A stretch of DNA of 64,000 nt from Spisula solida (GCA_947247005.1 OX365953.1:6701001-6765000); one strand, 5' to 3'; shown: positions 44,151 to 56,196, counted from the first letter of the stretch. The notes: generated by a model not told the origin, from the letters alone. Program-made: numbers and translations.

Positions 44151-44875
44151 TTTAGCTCACCTGTCACAAAGTGACAGAGTAAGCTTTTGTGATCACTCTT
44201 CGTCCGTCGTCCGTCCGTCGTCCGTCCGTCAACAATTTGCTTGTGTAGACACTAGAGGTCACACTTTTGGCCTAATCATTATGAAACTTGGTCACAATGA
44301 TCATCACACCAAAATCTAGGTCAAGTTCGATATTGGGTCATCCGGGGTCAAAAACTAGGTCACAAGGTCAAATCATAGAAAAACCTTGTGTAGTCACTAG
44401 AGGTCACAATTTTGACCTTATATTTATGAAACATGGTCACAATGATCATTATAACAAAATCTAGGCCAAGTTCGATATTGGGTCATCTGGGGTCAAAAAC
44501 TAGGTCACAAGGTCAAATCATAGAAAAACCTTGTTTAGTCACTAGAGGTCACAATTTTGACCTTATATTTATGAAACATGGTCACAATGATCATTATAAC
44601 AAAATCTAGGCCAAGTTCGATATTGGGTCATTCGGGGTCAAAAATTAGGTCACAAGGTCAAACCATAGAAAAACCTTGTATAGATACTAGAGGTAACAAT
44701 TTTAGCCTTATCCTTATGAAACTAGATCAGAGTGATCATCTCAACAAAATCTAGGTCAAGTGCGATATTGCGTCATATGGGGCCAAAACTAGGTCACTAG
44801 GTCAAATCACAGGTCTTGCATGTACTGCTACAACAGGTGAGCGACCTAGGGCCCTAAATTTGGACCCTCTTGTTT
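44151..44875 (+). repeat. (GTCC)-bearing family D repeat, copy 1, rich in AGGTCA motifs
   Basis: It begins TTTAGCTCACCTGTCACAAA GTGACAGAG, followed by CGTCCGTCGTCCGTCCGTC, and ends ACAGGTGAGCGACCTAGGGC with CCTCTTGTTT. Inside are about four units of 145-150 bp with CTAGAGGTCACAATTTTGAC, TCGATATTGGGTCATC and ACTAGGTCACAAGGTCAAAT. The ends are complementary (AGCTCACCTGT versus ACAGGTGAGC). It is the reverse-strand counterpart of 51002-52150. Confidence 0.9.
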
Positions 44876-45218
44876 ATTTAATTCCAAATCATTCTACTCA
44901 TTATTGTGATAATATACAATTCAACGTGTACTCCTTATTGTGATTGAAACATCCGGTGATTTTCCATCACTGTACTCATTATTGCGATACAATACAATTC
45001 AACGTGTACTCATTATTGCGATAACCGGAAGTTAACTCGATTATACACTGTGATGTTTAGTCTAATAAATTTATAATTGCCCTTAAATAGGCCTAGAAAT
45101 GTGTGAAATCCCAGCATCTGTTAGCAAACCCCATAGTGCTAAGAACATGGCCATTTCTATACTAAATACGTACATCTGTAACACGGTTACCTGTTTTCAA
45201 CAGCCATATTTGAATTAA

Positions 45219-45575
45219 GCGGATTTAGCTCAGTGGTAACGCACTGGGTTGTCAATCCAGAGGTCGTGGGTTCAATCCCTGGTATCGGAACTTGACATTT
45301 CTGAATAATTTATAATATTTCCCGCTATATCTGGCCGTGTGGTCTGCAAAGTATCTGGAAGTGATATACACCGGGCACATTAAAGAACCAGGCTGTCTAT
45401 TCGAAATAAGAGCTAGTCTGTCACTCTGGTCAGATCACGCTGTATCTGCACTGGTAGAGGATGCACTTACGCCCTTGTTGCTGCAACAAAATAATGTAAA
45501 GTGCCATTGAACGTGCGTTCGCATGAAAAGGTCGCTATATAAATCTGGTATAGTTTTCATTTATTTATTTAAGTT
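45219..45575 (+). repeat. tRNA-Asp-like SINE
   Basis: The head (45219-45290) has a perfect A-box TAGCTCAGTGG and B-box GGTTCAATCCC, and its anticodon arm (CTGGG TTGTCAA TCCAG) would read GTC, Asp. The acceptor ends do not pair, so it is not a functional tRNA. A body of about 280 bp follows (CCGGGCACATTAAAGAACCA, AAGTGCCATTGAACGTGCG, GTCGCTATATAAATCTGG) and ends in TTTATTTATTT. This is the layout of a SINE; the body resembles sequence common in marine invertebrate SINEs. Confidence 0.75.
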
Positions 45576-46986
45576 CTCGACCTTAAAGACAGGTTAGACT
45601 GTTCACGCGTCTAGATACACAGATGAGGTATGGCAAATACTAGTAAGCTGGCACGTGAGTCTACGAGTATAGTCTGATTACCTCGGCCTTATGCATTGCA
45701 CATTTTACCGGAGACAAACGGAAATGGCCGAGGTTTCACGATTGCGTACGAGTATACCCGTTACTGATTACAGAATGCAGTCTATATATCTTACTCAACA
45801 ATTTAAATATTTAATGCCCATGTTTTTCACACGCTATGTAAGCATTTACATCTTATCTATGCGGAATATGCCATGCTTAATAAATATTTCTCTTTAAATA
45901 ACTCTTGATACTTAAAAGAAAGTACATATACTTGACCCACAGGTATGGGACAGGTTTCTTATTAAAGTTACTTTCGGAAAAAAATCGTATAGTTATACGA
46001 AACGCACTCCACAGGTTACTTTCTCCGAGCAAGAAACTTAAATACCTTCAAAATCTCTATTTAGCCCAGATGTATGGCTAGAATGGGTACCTGAGAGGGT
46101 CAAAACGCGAAGTGATTGGCTGCCATCTGCGCTGGGTGTTACAGTCTACTCGACGATCAGGGGCCGTCAAATCGGCTAAGCGAACGCATGTCTAGAAGTA
46201 GAGTTTAACTTGCACTTTAACACACTTTCATAGTCTGTATAGGGCATTTTCTTGTCCAAAAGAAACGTGTACGTGTTTTTTCCAGTGTCAATTAATATAT
46301 CGCTTGCTTAGATCGAGAAGGTCGTAAGTGCAGACATTGCACACAAGTCTTACTGAATTGTTGAAATTACTGGTTCCTGTGGAAAATCATCTCTGCGTCT
46401 GAATGCTGATATTTTTACTGTACCATCATTAAAATTAGCCTCCTATACTGCATGCACGAGGGGCGTTCAAATATAAACAGGACTGGGTCAGCGTTAATAA
46501 TCCTGTTTAGTCACCTGTAATTCTACAAAGACCTAAATATACAAAGATTGGAAAAATCTACCAAATCTCGCAATATCTCGCGGCAGTCTTCTGAAATCTC
46601 GCCAAATCTCGTTTGTTTTTAATTCCTTATATCACCTGTTTTCGTATCAAAGCACTGAAAGTACTCGTATGTGGCGTACTGATGCCATTAAATCCAATAT
46701 CGAATCCAGGTTGTATCATAATTTTATGTCACAGTTCTGATAAGCCCACCCTTACTCAAACATTTGTGCTGCTAAAGACACCAAGAGAACCAGCAGTTAC
46801 CTGGAACTTACTTAAGTAACTGCTGAGCATCAATGAAGGGATATTTACAAATACCATTTTGAACGACTTGGAGAATTCGACCAGTGTCAAGATAACTGAC
46901 TGTTTATTCTCCGTATGACCACGCATGTTAATTAAATGACACTCTATATTAACGTATGTAAAAGGGGTAAACATGGCGTCGCTCCC
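45576..46986. other. Gene-free stretch
   Basis: No exon is supported. Fragments of elements occur: TCGCTTGCTTAGATCGAGAA GGTCGTAAG at 46301 resembles one end of the TCGCTGGCTTAGAAT MITE, and CGAGGGGCGTTCAAATATAA at 46457 resembles a mariner-type terminus. Tandem TCTCGC-type repeats lie at 46562-46612. Confidence 0.4.
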
Positions 46987-47378
46987 ACATATCGATCGGC
47001 CGATTAATGCTTTAAAAACAAGTTTTACATTTTATAAAACCTTTAAGTATTAGCTTTTAAAACAAGCTTTAACGAACAAAATCGATCGAATATTAAATTA
47101 ATAATTGATCATTTTCGACCGTTTATTTGGTATAAAACGGGATATTTTAAACTTACTTTTACGCGGAACGGATTCTTACTCGTCGCCGTGGATTAACTAA
47201 TTAGGGTATCGTGTTGTCTAAAAGAGAGACATATATCTCTGCTTCATTACAAGCTTTAAATATTCAAAATCGGATAATAGATACGAAAATTATGAGTTCT
47301 TTTATAAAGCACGGTAGAAATTGACTAGTGCGTTTAACGCTTACCGCGATAACATCGTTAATCGGCCGATCGATATGT
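46987..47378. mobile_element. 392-bp element with perfect 21-bp TIRs
   Basis: ACATATCGATCGGCCGATTA plus A (46987-47007) is exactly complementary to TTAATCGGCCGATCGATATG plus T (47358-47378). The TIR itself contains the palindrome ATCGGCCGAT. The interior is AT-rich and non-coding. The superfamily is not recognised. Confidence 0.75.
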
Positions 47379-48715
47379 ATGTAGAACTATTTCAGTTCCC
47401 CCCACCAGCTATATATAGCATCAATGTTTGTATACAACATAATTAGGTCATCGTCTGCAATGTGCAGCGGCGGAGTGATTTACATGCGTTACAGTATACG
47501 ATTGAAAACCGTGGGAACTATTAGATTCCCGCCACCAGTGAGAACATTCGTTGGTAGTAAAAATATAGTCCGTTGCGGAATGATTTGCTATAAAAATCCT
47601 CTAAAAATAAAAGTCTGATAAAATTGTTGGTCTTAATATAAGTAAATGTTGGTAATGTAAACAAATCAGGTCCAATGATACGTGTAACCTGTGTTGCATG
47701 CTTGTAATATTGTTCAAATCATAGAACTATTTATTTGCCGAGGCCTAATGCGTTAAATTGGTCGTAAGCTGAAAAGTGGTAATAACATTGTGTGGCGTTT
47801 ACGCCACACAAAAACTAATTAGTTTATGCAATAGATTTATTATACTGCTTTAAAATTAAACCTAATTTATTGAAATCAGTCAAGAAATAAAACATAAGAC
47901 CTGAAAGAGCCAGACCTACTCTCATTTTAATGGAAATTGCAATTTTATCGGAAAATACCTAATTTGCCTCATTCAAACATTAATTTTCTGAATTCTGTAA
48001 GATACAGAAAAATATAAGTTACATCATGCAGTAGAAGAAACCTAGCTCTTCAAAATGAGATATTGGTCATTAAAAAAGGATGACAAACAAAAGCGTTCAT
48101 GCAAAATATCAGCATCTGCTGCATGTCATTTTGCATTTTCTCCCCCTTTTCAATTAAGTGTCCAATCTGTTTATATTTAGGTCTTTGAATTCTAGAACCG
48201 CGTAATTGTTTTTGTTCATAATTGTACTGAATGTAGAAAAAAGCATTCCGATATCTGATGGTATATAATTTTATTTATGTTGTTTAACCATTCGGGTTTT
48301 GTAACAATAGCCCTGTTTATTTTTGAACGTCCCACGTACATGCATTACACGTTCTTATTGCACATTTTAAGAAGTACGTGTATAAGCATATCTGATAAGA
48401 AAGTTGACCTTAAATAAAGTTGATATTAACTTTCCATGTTTGACAAACATGCTCAATTAGCACCTGCTTAGAATACAAAGAATACATTATACAAGTCTTT
48501 GAATGAAAACATGTGTTCAGTTTGAATAGAACTTTAAATAATGCTCAAAAATAAAGCATTTGAAATAGTTAACCAGGTTTTTTTCAAACAGGATTGGCAA
48601 ATTAGGAAGTGATCTTAACCTGGGAAAAAAATGTAAGCCATGGTCCCAGATTCTAACAAAAATGTTAATGGCCAACGTACATTTTCAACTGGCACTACCA
48701 TCTCGGACAACACTA
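47379..48715. other. Gene-free stretch
   Basis: No exon, TIR element or tandem repeat is supported. Frames reach about 64 codons. Confidence 0.4.
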
Positions 48716-48974
48716 ACTAGAGCTGTCGCCATTCGGCAGACTAATATACCCCCGCCGACAAAGGGCCATAATTCTGCAAAAAATCATTGCAGCGCAAATT
48801 CCCGTCTTCATGCACATCTATATGTTGAGGTTGTTCATCTGTGAAAGTTTGAGCGAAATCCTGTTAAAACTGAAGGAGGAGTTGCGTCCACAAGAATGCG
48901 TCTACGGACAGACAGACAGACAGACAAGCTGAATCCATTATACCCCCCTTACAACTCGTTGTGCGGGTGTATAA
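48716..48974 (+). repeat. (GACG)-bearing repeat, family B, copy 2
   Basis: ACTAGAGCTGTCGCCATTCG, AATATACCCCCGCCGAC, CATGCACATCTATATGTTGA, GACAGACAGACAGACAGACA and ACAACTCGTTGTGCGGGTGT match 12127-12384 over the full length in the same orientation. Confidence 0.9.
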
Positions 48975-50544
48975 TTACACGTTGGCAACAACAGTTACAC
49001 ACTGGCAGCATTAATTACAAACTTACGATATTCACAACATACTGACTGTTTTACCCCTTGACCGAGATTTTATAGACATAATCAGCTTGACTAGGCCTAT
49101 TTTATAAAGATTAATTTAGGCAGACATTCTGCACTATACTGTGTTCAAAAGCAATGGTTAATTCTAAGACATTGCCAGCTTAATGTCGACAAAGAGTGAC
49201 CTAATTAAAGGCTCGCCCCATGACACTTGCGTGCTAAAATGATGAATTCTTTTCTGTCCATATCTGTAATGTAAGTACATGCATACATGATGTCGACAGT
49301 TTCCATGTTGTTTTCCAGGTACATTTGACCAAAATCAAAGACGTACCCTCCTTGACTATTCTAGACACTACACATAGTGTGTTAGTCTAACATGTCTGTG
49401 AAGTAGGTCTTATAAGCACAATAGAGAGGTTGCGAAAGTCTACGTGTAACGTTTACGTGAATACTATTTTTGGGTATTTTGTAATCCAGGCATGTGTAGT
49501 TTCTACAAGTAACGGACGTGTGACAGACGATAATATAATGTGTACTACGTCACACAGGTCGGCGTATGCATGGGAAACAAAAAGAATAAACAAAATACTC
49601 TGTTAATTGTTGATGATTTATTTTGTTAATGATCACATGCAAAATATACAGTACAAACTATGAGTTTCTCTAAACTAGACTTTAACAAGTACAATAAACA
49701 AATATAAACTACAACTTGAACCTAACATGTCTTTAACAAGAAACGAGTGAGGTAGACAACAAAATATAACTTACATTTACACATAAATTTACCATTTCAA
49801 ACTTTTCAAGAACATACTGGAAAATCATTTTATTCATCAAGAGATTTTTTTATGGATAAGCTCGACCAAGAAAATAAAATTTGACACAATTAATTACTTT
49901 TTTCCCCCAACTTTTTCCTGTGTAATTTGAAATCTGCACATTTGTGACCCTACAAAATTGCCTTCTCTTTCAAATTCATTTTTTTAAATCGCATTTCAAT
50001 TGGCTGACAACTTTTGCTCAATATAAATCACTTGGTCAATGTTTTTGTAAAACATATTTCATTGGCTGACAACTTTTGCTCAAGGTCAATGTTTGTTTGT
50101 AAAACATGTTCTCATTGGCTTATCACTTGTGCTTAATACAAATCAATTGGTAACTGTTTTTGTAAAACATGTTCTCATTGGCCTACAACATTTTACTCTA
50201 CCAATCACATTAATTGACATTAATTTGAATTCTGATGACCTGATGACATATTTAATGAAACATAAAGGCTTAACAAGAACACTGAACATATATCTTTTAT
50301 GCAAAAATATGTTTATCTTTGCATGCACAAAAAGTTTATCTTAGCAAGCATAAATATGCTCATCCTAGCATGCACAAACATATACTAACATGCACAAAAT
50401 GTTTATCTTAGCAAGCACAAACATGTTTATCCTAACATACAACAACAAAAGGCAATTGTACAATGTCTGACAGGTTAACATTTAACAGATGAAATAAATA
50501 ATTTCATTCAGTGTAAATATCACAAAGCATACTGCAATCAGGCC
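48975..50544. other. Gene-free stretch with short repeats
   Basis: No exon is supported. At 49985-50190, TGTTTTTGTAAAACAT, CATTGGCTGACAACTTTTGC and related pieces repeat about four times with a 55-70-bp spacing. At 50320-50440 AGCATGCACAAA.ATG and GTTTATCTTAGCAAGCA repeat irregularly. Confidence 0.5.
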
Positions 50545-50794
50545 CTGGGAAACTGTTTTATCAAAGCACTTACGAAAATCTTAAACTTCTGTGACTTCAC
50601 TCAAATTTAAATTTGTTATATTGCTTTAATAACCACAAATTTGGGACTGGTGTGATTTTGTAGAAGTTGATTACCAGAATCATTGTTGATATTGCTGATT
50701 TATTTACCACTATGTGTATTTGTTAAAGAATAATAAAGAATTTAAATTTGGACGTAAATTTAAGATTTTCATAAGTGCTTTGATAAAACAGAAC
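50545..50794. mobile_element. MITE family TATCAAAGCACTTACG, copy 4
   Basis: AAACTGTTTTATCAAAGCAC at the left, AAGTGCTTTGATAAAACAGA at the right. The next element begins immediately after it. Confidence 0.85.
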
Positions 50795-50915
50795 CCTGAT
50801 CTCCAGAAGCATCTCAAGTAGAAATCTCAGCTCAAATTGAGATTTATCTCAAATCAGAGTCTGAATTTTAGATACATCAGAAGTTTGTGATCCTGACATT
50901 TTACTGTAATAAACT
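50795..50915. mobile_element. Partial MITE of the GGCCCYGATCTCCC family
   Basis: CCTGATCTCCAGAAGCATCT, AGTAGAAATCTCAGCTCAAA and ACTGTAATAAACTCAG match one half of 38512-38763 in the opposite orientation. It abuts copy 4 of the previous family, suggesting insertion into or beside it. Confidence 0.65.
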
Positions 50916-51001
50916 CAGAACTTGTTTTTAAGGATTATAAATACCCATCCCTCCACTGAAGTAGAACAGCATAATTTAAGTATAATGTAATAAACAGTTA
51001 A

Positions 51002-52150
51002 ACAAGAGGGCCCAAAGGGCCCTAGGTCGCTCACCTGTTATAGCAGTACATGCAAGTCCTCTGATTTGACCTAGTGACCTAGTTTTGGCCCCTAACGACG
51101 AAATATCACACTTGACCTAGATTTTAGTGAGATGATCACTCTGACCAAGTTTCATAAGGATTATGCTAAAATTTTGACCTCTAGTGACTACACAAGGTTT
51201 TTCAATGATTTGACATTGTGACCTAGTTTTTGACCCCGAATGACCCAATATCGAATTTAACCTAGATTTTGTTGAGATGATCATTGTGACCAAGTTTCAT
51301 AAAGATTAAGTCAAAATTGTGACCTCTAGTGACTACACATGCTTTTTCTATGATTTGACCTTGTGACCTAGTTTTTGACCCCGAATGACCCAATATCGAA
51401 CTTGACCTAAATTTTGTTGTGATGATCATTGTGACCAAGTTTCATAAAGATTAGGTCAAAATTGTGACCTCAAGTGACTACACAAGGTTTTTCTACGTTT
51501 TGACCTTGTGACCTAGTTTTTGACCCCGGATGACCCAATATCGACCTTGGCCTAGATTTTGTTGAGATGATCATTGTGACCAAGTTTCATAAAGATTAAG
51601 TCAAAATTGTGACCTCTAGTGTCTACACAAGGTTTTTCTATGATTTGACCTTGTGACCTACTTTTTGACCCCGGATGACCCAATATCAAACATGACCTAG
51701 ATTTTGTTGTGATGATCATTGTGACCAAGTTTCATAAAGATTAGGTCAAAATTGTGACCTCTAGTGTCTACACAAGGTTTTTCTATGATTTGTCTTGTGA
51801 CCTAGTTTTTGACCCCGGATGACCCAATATTAAACTTGACCTAGAATTTGTTGTGATGATCATTGTGACCAAGTTTCATAAAGATTAGGTCAAAATTGTG
51901 ACCTCTAGGGACTACAAAAGGTTTTTCTATGATTTGACCTTATGACCTAGTTTTTGACCCCGGATGACCCAATATCGAACTTTACCTAGATTTTGTTGAG
52001 ATGATCATTGTGATCAAGTTTCATAAAGATTAAGTCAAAATTGTGACCTCTAGTGTCTACACAAGCAAATTGTTGACGGACGACGGACGGATGACGGACG
52101 AGAGTGATCACAAAAGCTCACTCTGTCACTTCGTGACAGGTGAGCTAAAA
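51002..52150 (-). repeat. (GACG)-bearing family D repeat, copy 2 (minus strand), about seven 145-bp units
   Basis: The reverse complement starts TTAGCTCACCTGTCACGAAG, then CGTCCGTCATCCGTCCGTCG, and ends ACAGGTGAGCGACCTAGGGC and CCTCTTGTT. The unit marker TGACCCCG recurs at 51231, 51376, 51521 and 51666 (145 bp apart). Units carry TGACCTTGTGACCT (AGGTCA direct repeat, 2-bp spacer) and AGGTCAAAATTGTGACCT (inverted repeat, 6-bp spacer). Confidence 0.9.
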
Positions 52151-53157
52151 AATAGCAGCTTTTGCATTTCAAAGTTTTGGTGATTGTATATCTGCATATC
52201 CTTTCTGCTACCACGATTTTTTGGGGGGTTAAGAGAAATTCATATGGTCCCTATACCCCGTCCCTGAGACACTATTGACTTGCAGCACTGATAAAAACTT
52301 GATACATCCGGATGCTACACACCTACCCCAAACCGAAAGTAGAAAAAAATATCAACATTTCGACTAAAGGTCACCGGAAATGACGATGTGACGTGACCCT
52401 TGCGCGAAAAACTTTTCTTTAGGGCATTGGTCCTGACCCCTTTGTCTAGCCTTATATTCCTGCTATAGAAAAATAAAAACTTTTTGGCGCTAAATGTTAA
52501 TGCAATTCCACAGGGAATCGTACCGCAATGGTGGGTAGGACCAGTAATTTCAGTTTTGTAAAATATACGTTCAAAGCCCTCTTTAAAGGGGTCTAGCGGG
52601 CCCAAAAACCTGTGCACAACCCTGGGCCCGTAATATCCTGTAGTCTTGGATGCCTGCGTACCCATGACAGCAAAATTCTCGAATTTGGGCATTTAGGTCG
52701 AAAACTACGGAAGGCCGAAATGGCCATCCCGGCGAGTCTGCATTAGTACGCTATGGTAGTGGAAAGGATATAAGTGAACTAAGCACCTCTCAATACTAAA
52801 CAATTTTGCACCTTGTCTTAGGTATACATGCACTGCATTAATTTTGAAAATAAATCTGCAGATTTTGCACGTCGAAATGTTCAGCGCAAAACTGACGTAA
52901 CAGGATCATAAGAAAGTACATGTACCAGCCACAACAGTCTTGCATTGAACTTGTGATACGGGGGGGGGGGGGGGGGGGGGGGGCTTACTTATGGCCAAAT
53001 CTGTCCAGCAAACTGTATTCATGTCAGTTTTTTTCACAGACGTTTTTAATGAGGATTTAAATTATGGTGTATTTAGATATACTTGGTTAAACTTTACTTT
53101 ACCCTAAGGTTGATTATCGGCCATTAGGTATTAAGTCTGATCATAGAGTAAGACTTA
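52151..53157. other. Gene-free stretch with an unexplained 125-codon frame and a poly-G run
   Basis: The minus-strand frame at 52315-52692 has no recognisable domain, splice context or homologue that I know, and I leave it uncalled. A poly-G run of about 25 lies at 52959-52983, a G-quadruplex candidate and an assembly risk. Confidence 0.4.
52959..52983 (+). repeat. Poly-G tract
   Basis: About 25 consecutive G residues after GTGATAC. Length estimates of such runs are unreliable in most sequencing chemistries. Confidence 0.9.
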
Positions 53158-53570
53158 CACTGCCCACCAAAAATAAGTATACACAGGTTATTTCAACCAT
53201 TCACTTACCTGTTCGAACACTTTTTGGCGAACGTGAAAAACGAATTTTATGAAGATAAGTAATATTTTTAGTTTATTCAATGTTAGACCATACATTGATT
53301 GGTACCCTAAGTGCAAAATAAAAAGTTTTACCGCCCGTAGTGAAAGGAAACTTTGTCATGAAAAGATGGAATAATTCATCACTTCGAATCACAAAATTAT
53401 TTTAATTCAAAACATCTTCATTTTTCCTGGGTACTTCTATCTCTTTTTAACACACTTAGATATTGTTATTTTCAGGAACTGGTATAATTGTGACTATCTG
53501 ATCAAATATATTTAATAATTTAACAAAGTATAAAATTTTGCAACTGTATACCTATTTTTGGTGGGCACTG
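53158..53570. mobile_element. Tc1/mariner-like MITE, CACTGCCCACCAAAAATA ends
   Basis: CACTGCCCACCAAAAATAAG TATAC at the left, and the complementary GTATACCTATTTTTGGTGGG CACTG at the right, bound 413 bp and are flanked by TA on both sides. The TIR sequence and TA target are typical of mariner-family elements. No transposase frame remains. Confidence 0.9.
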
Positions 53571-53670
53571 TATATACTCGTCAACATCATGAACTCTGTG
53601 AAACCCAGTGACGTAGTATTTAAACTACATACAACACATGAGAGTGAACTGTCTGCCTAATACATACAAG

Positions 53671-53918
53671 TCGCTGGCTTAGAATTAGAAGGTCGTAAAT
53701 ACAAAGTCAACAGCTTGAAAAAACAAGAAAACTGTCTAAAACTGGCAACTCTTTACCTATGGGAAAACAAGCTCTTTAAACTTCACTAAAAAAAATAGGT
53801 CAATATGACAACTTTCTATTTTCATGAAAATAGGCTTATAAGAAGCACCTTGAGGTGCAGATTTCAAATATGCATGAGTCTTATCATAAGGTACGACCTT
53901 CTTATTCTAAGCCAGCGA
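53671..53918. mobile_element. MITE family TCGCTGGCTTAGAATTAGAA, copy 1
   Basis: Left TIR TCGCTGGCTTAGAATTAGAA and right TIR TTCTTATTCTAAGCCAGCGA match at 19 of 20 bases when folded, with GGTCGTA / TACGACC extending them. A second copy lies at 56927-57163. Non-coding. Confidence 0.9.
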
Positions 53919-53943
53919 AGTGACCATATGGACTTTATTCAAT

Positions 53944-54184
53944 AGGGTACTGTTTTATCAAAGCACTTAAGGAAATCGTAAACTTACGTTCAAATTTAAA
54001 TTCTATATAATTCTTAAACAACTGCAAATTTGAGATGGATATTGTTTGCAGATGTTCAATAACAAAATCTTGGTTATTATTGCAGCTCCATTTACCACAA
54101 TTCATAGTTCTAAAATTATTAGAAATAATTTAAATTTGATCGTAAGTTTAAGATTTCCGTAAGTGCTTTGATAAAACAGTACCC
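53944..54184. mobile_element. MITE family TATCAAAGCACTTACG, copy 5
   Basis: GGGTACTGTTTTATCAAAGC and the complementary GCTTTGATAAAACAGTACCC. With subterminal GGAAATCGTAAACTTACG pairing to CGTAAGTTTAAGATTTCC, this is the most symmetrical copy. Confidence 0.9.
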
Positions 54185-54481
54185 AGTTGTGGTAATGGGT
54201 TCAAGTTTGGTTTGATTGGGAAAATTTTTGCAACACAAAATTTAAATGTCTAAATTTGAAAAAAAAGTAGCATTTTTTTGGATGCAGCCTCAATGAAACA
54301 ATTTCTTAACAACTTACAGTCTAGGTTTATTCATTGGAATTAGTTTTTCTAGAGATTCATTGTACGGTATGTACATTGTATCCCAAGAATATTTCTGTTG
54401 CCCATTTTTATGCCGTTTCTTAATAATTTTTTACTTAGTATATACATATCATAAATTGGCCAATTCATTTAACCAGTTTTC

Positions 54482-54726
54482 CAGGGAATTGTTTTATCAA
54501 AGCACTTACGAAAATCTTAAAGTTAGGCTCAAATTTAACTATTATAAATCTTTAACAACAGTAACTGCAAATTGATGACGGACATGGTTTGTAGGAATTC
54601 ATTAAATCAATCATTATTAGTACTACAGGCTCCATTTACCATACTTAATAATTGTAAACAAATTATACACAATTTAAATTTCATAAGTTACAATTTCCGT
54701 AAGTGCTTTGATAAAACAGAACCCTG
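54482..54726. mobile_element. MITE family TATCAAAGCACTTACG, copy 6
   Basis: CAGGGAATTGTTTTATCAAA at the left, GCTTTGATAAAACAGAACCC at the right. Non-coding. Confidence 0.85.
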
Positions 54727-54790
54727 GACTCTCAGATCTCAACTAGTACTAACTTACTCTTCCACAAGGAACCAGCAACTTCTACACGCA

Positions 54791-55014
54791 AGAGTACTGT
54801 TTTATCGCAGCACTTGCGGACACCGTAAATTTACATCCAAATTTAATTCTTTGTATAACTCTTTAACTGCTACAAATTGTAGGAAAAGGATATTGAATAT
54901 TAACAAATTGAGTTAATCTCTGTCCCCTATTTGTGGTTGTAAAAGCATTATAAAGAATTAAATTTTAATGTAAGTTTAAGATTTTCATGAGAGCATTTAT
55001 AAAACAGTACCCTG
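54791..55014. mobile_element. MITE family TATCAAAGCACTTACG, copy 7 (diverged)
   Basis: GAGTACTGTTTTATCGCAGC at the left and ATTTATAAAACAGTACCCTG at the right. The TIRs have several mismatches, so it is older than copies 5 and 6. Confidence 0.75.
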
Positions 55015-55017
55015 GGC

Positions 55018-55157
55018 TGGTATTCATTATTGATCTTACTTGACTTAAGGATAAGGACAACCAATCAGATCACACCATATAAAACTCTTGGTCAGTAACA
55101 GGCGACGTGATTGGCTATCCTTATTCTCCAACCAAATAAGATAAATATTGAATACCA
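55018..55157. mobile_element. 140-bp MITE, TGGTATTC ends
   Basis: TGGTATTCATTATTGATCTT with GGATAAGGACAACCAATCAG at the left, and CTATCCTTATTCTCCAACCA with ATAAATATTGAATACCA at the right. The 8-bp ends equal those of the 11058 and 15828 elements, but the interior differs. Confidence 0.75.
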
Positions 55158-55214
55158 CCCCTTGTCACACAATGTGCCATATGCTATCAGTGCAAGGTGC
55201 TAAATCTTGCAGCA

Positions 55215-55449
55215 TACTGTAAACCTAGAAATTATTTGGTGTGATTTAATTTCGCGGAGTTTGCGAGTGGTAGTATTTCGCGAAATTAAATCGCCGCAAA
55301 ATTGTCAAAAGCATTAATATAGACATTTTGGGAAACTTAAAAAACGCGAAAATTTGTAATCGCGAATATGCTGACACATTTGTAATCGCGAATATGCTGA
55401 CAATATCAGCAAAAGTTAGTATTTGCGAAAGTAAATTGGTTTACAGTAT
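55215..55449. mobile_element. 235-bp MITE, TACTGTAAACC ends
   Basis: TACTGTAAACC and the exact complement GGTTTACAGTA bound 235 bp. Inside are TTTCGCGAAATTAAATCGC and a tandem pair of TTTGTAATCGCGAATATGCT. Non-coding. Confidence 0.8.
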
Positions 55450-56196
55450 ATGCTTTAAAAAAACCATTTGACATAAAATTCACACAAATCTTGACTTCAA
55501 TACATGCTATATTTATTCTTAAATCCTAAAAATACCAGCTGTATTGAAAATTCAACCTTATCTTGCTTCACTATATACAATACATCTACAAACTAATGAT
55601 ATATAAATAGGTCTTTATATTTAAAGATTGCGACAAGTTGTGATAATTAGTGTTTAACATATTGTGAGGAGCGGTAATGAAGTAAGCAGACGTCGAGGGG
55701 TGGTTGTAAAGTAAATCTCTCATCATGATTATAGAAGAATTATTCATCATAATAAAGAATATCAATCAATAAGAGTTGACTGGATATATGCTTCTAAGTT
55801 TGAACTTTGAAATTTGACTAAAAACTAGAAAACTTGTGCATGTAATAATATTTTGTTGTTGGATTGAACACGCAAACTGCATATATATTTATTATAAAAG
55901 AAGTGCATTACAATGAATGGCAGTCATATTGGGAATTAATTAATGCTCATTTTGTGTGTTCAATTAAGTACCACTTAATAGAACATTTTAAACCACAAGA
56001 TATCAACGTTTAGCTATTAACTAGGAAGAGTACTTGTACAATGTATAAGACTCGGACCCACAGACAAAAAAATGTCATAAAACATTTTTGTTTGAAAATA
56101 ATATTATTCTATTAAAAAAAATTCACAACAGACAAAAAAATGTCATAAAACATTAATAATTTTTTGTTTGAAAATAATATTATTCTATTAAAAATA
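55450..56196. other. Gene-free stretch with a local duplication
   Basis: CACAGACAAAAAAATGTCAT AAAACAT..., TTTTTGTTTGAAAATAATAT and TATTCTATTAAAA occur twice at about 56060-56115 and 56130-56190, a tandem duplication of roughly 65 bp. No exon is supported. Confidence 0.55.

Noticed and set aside
45219..45290. Functional tRNA-Asp gene
   Set aside because: A- and B-boxes and an anticodon arm are good, but the acceptor stem does not pair, and a SINE body with a T-rich tail follows.
52315..52692. 125-codon minus-strand frame as a gene
   Set aside because: No recognisable domain, promoter or splice context; it lies between repeats in non-coding sequence. Kept only as an unexplained frame.
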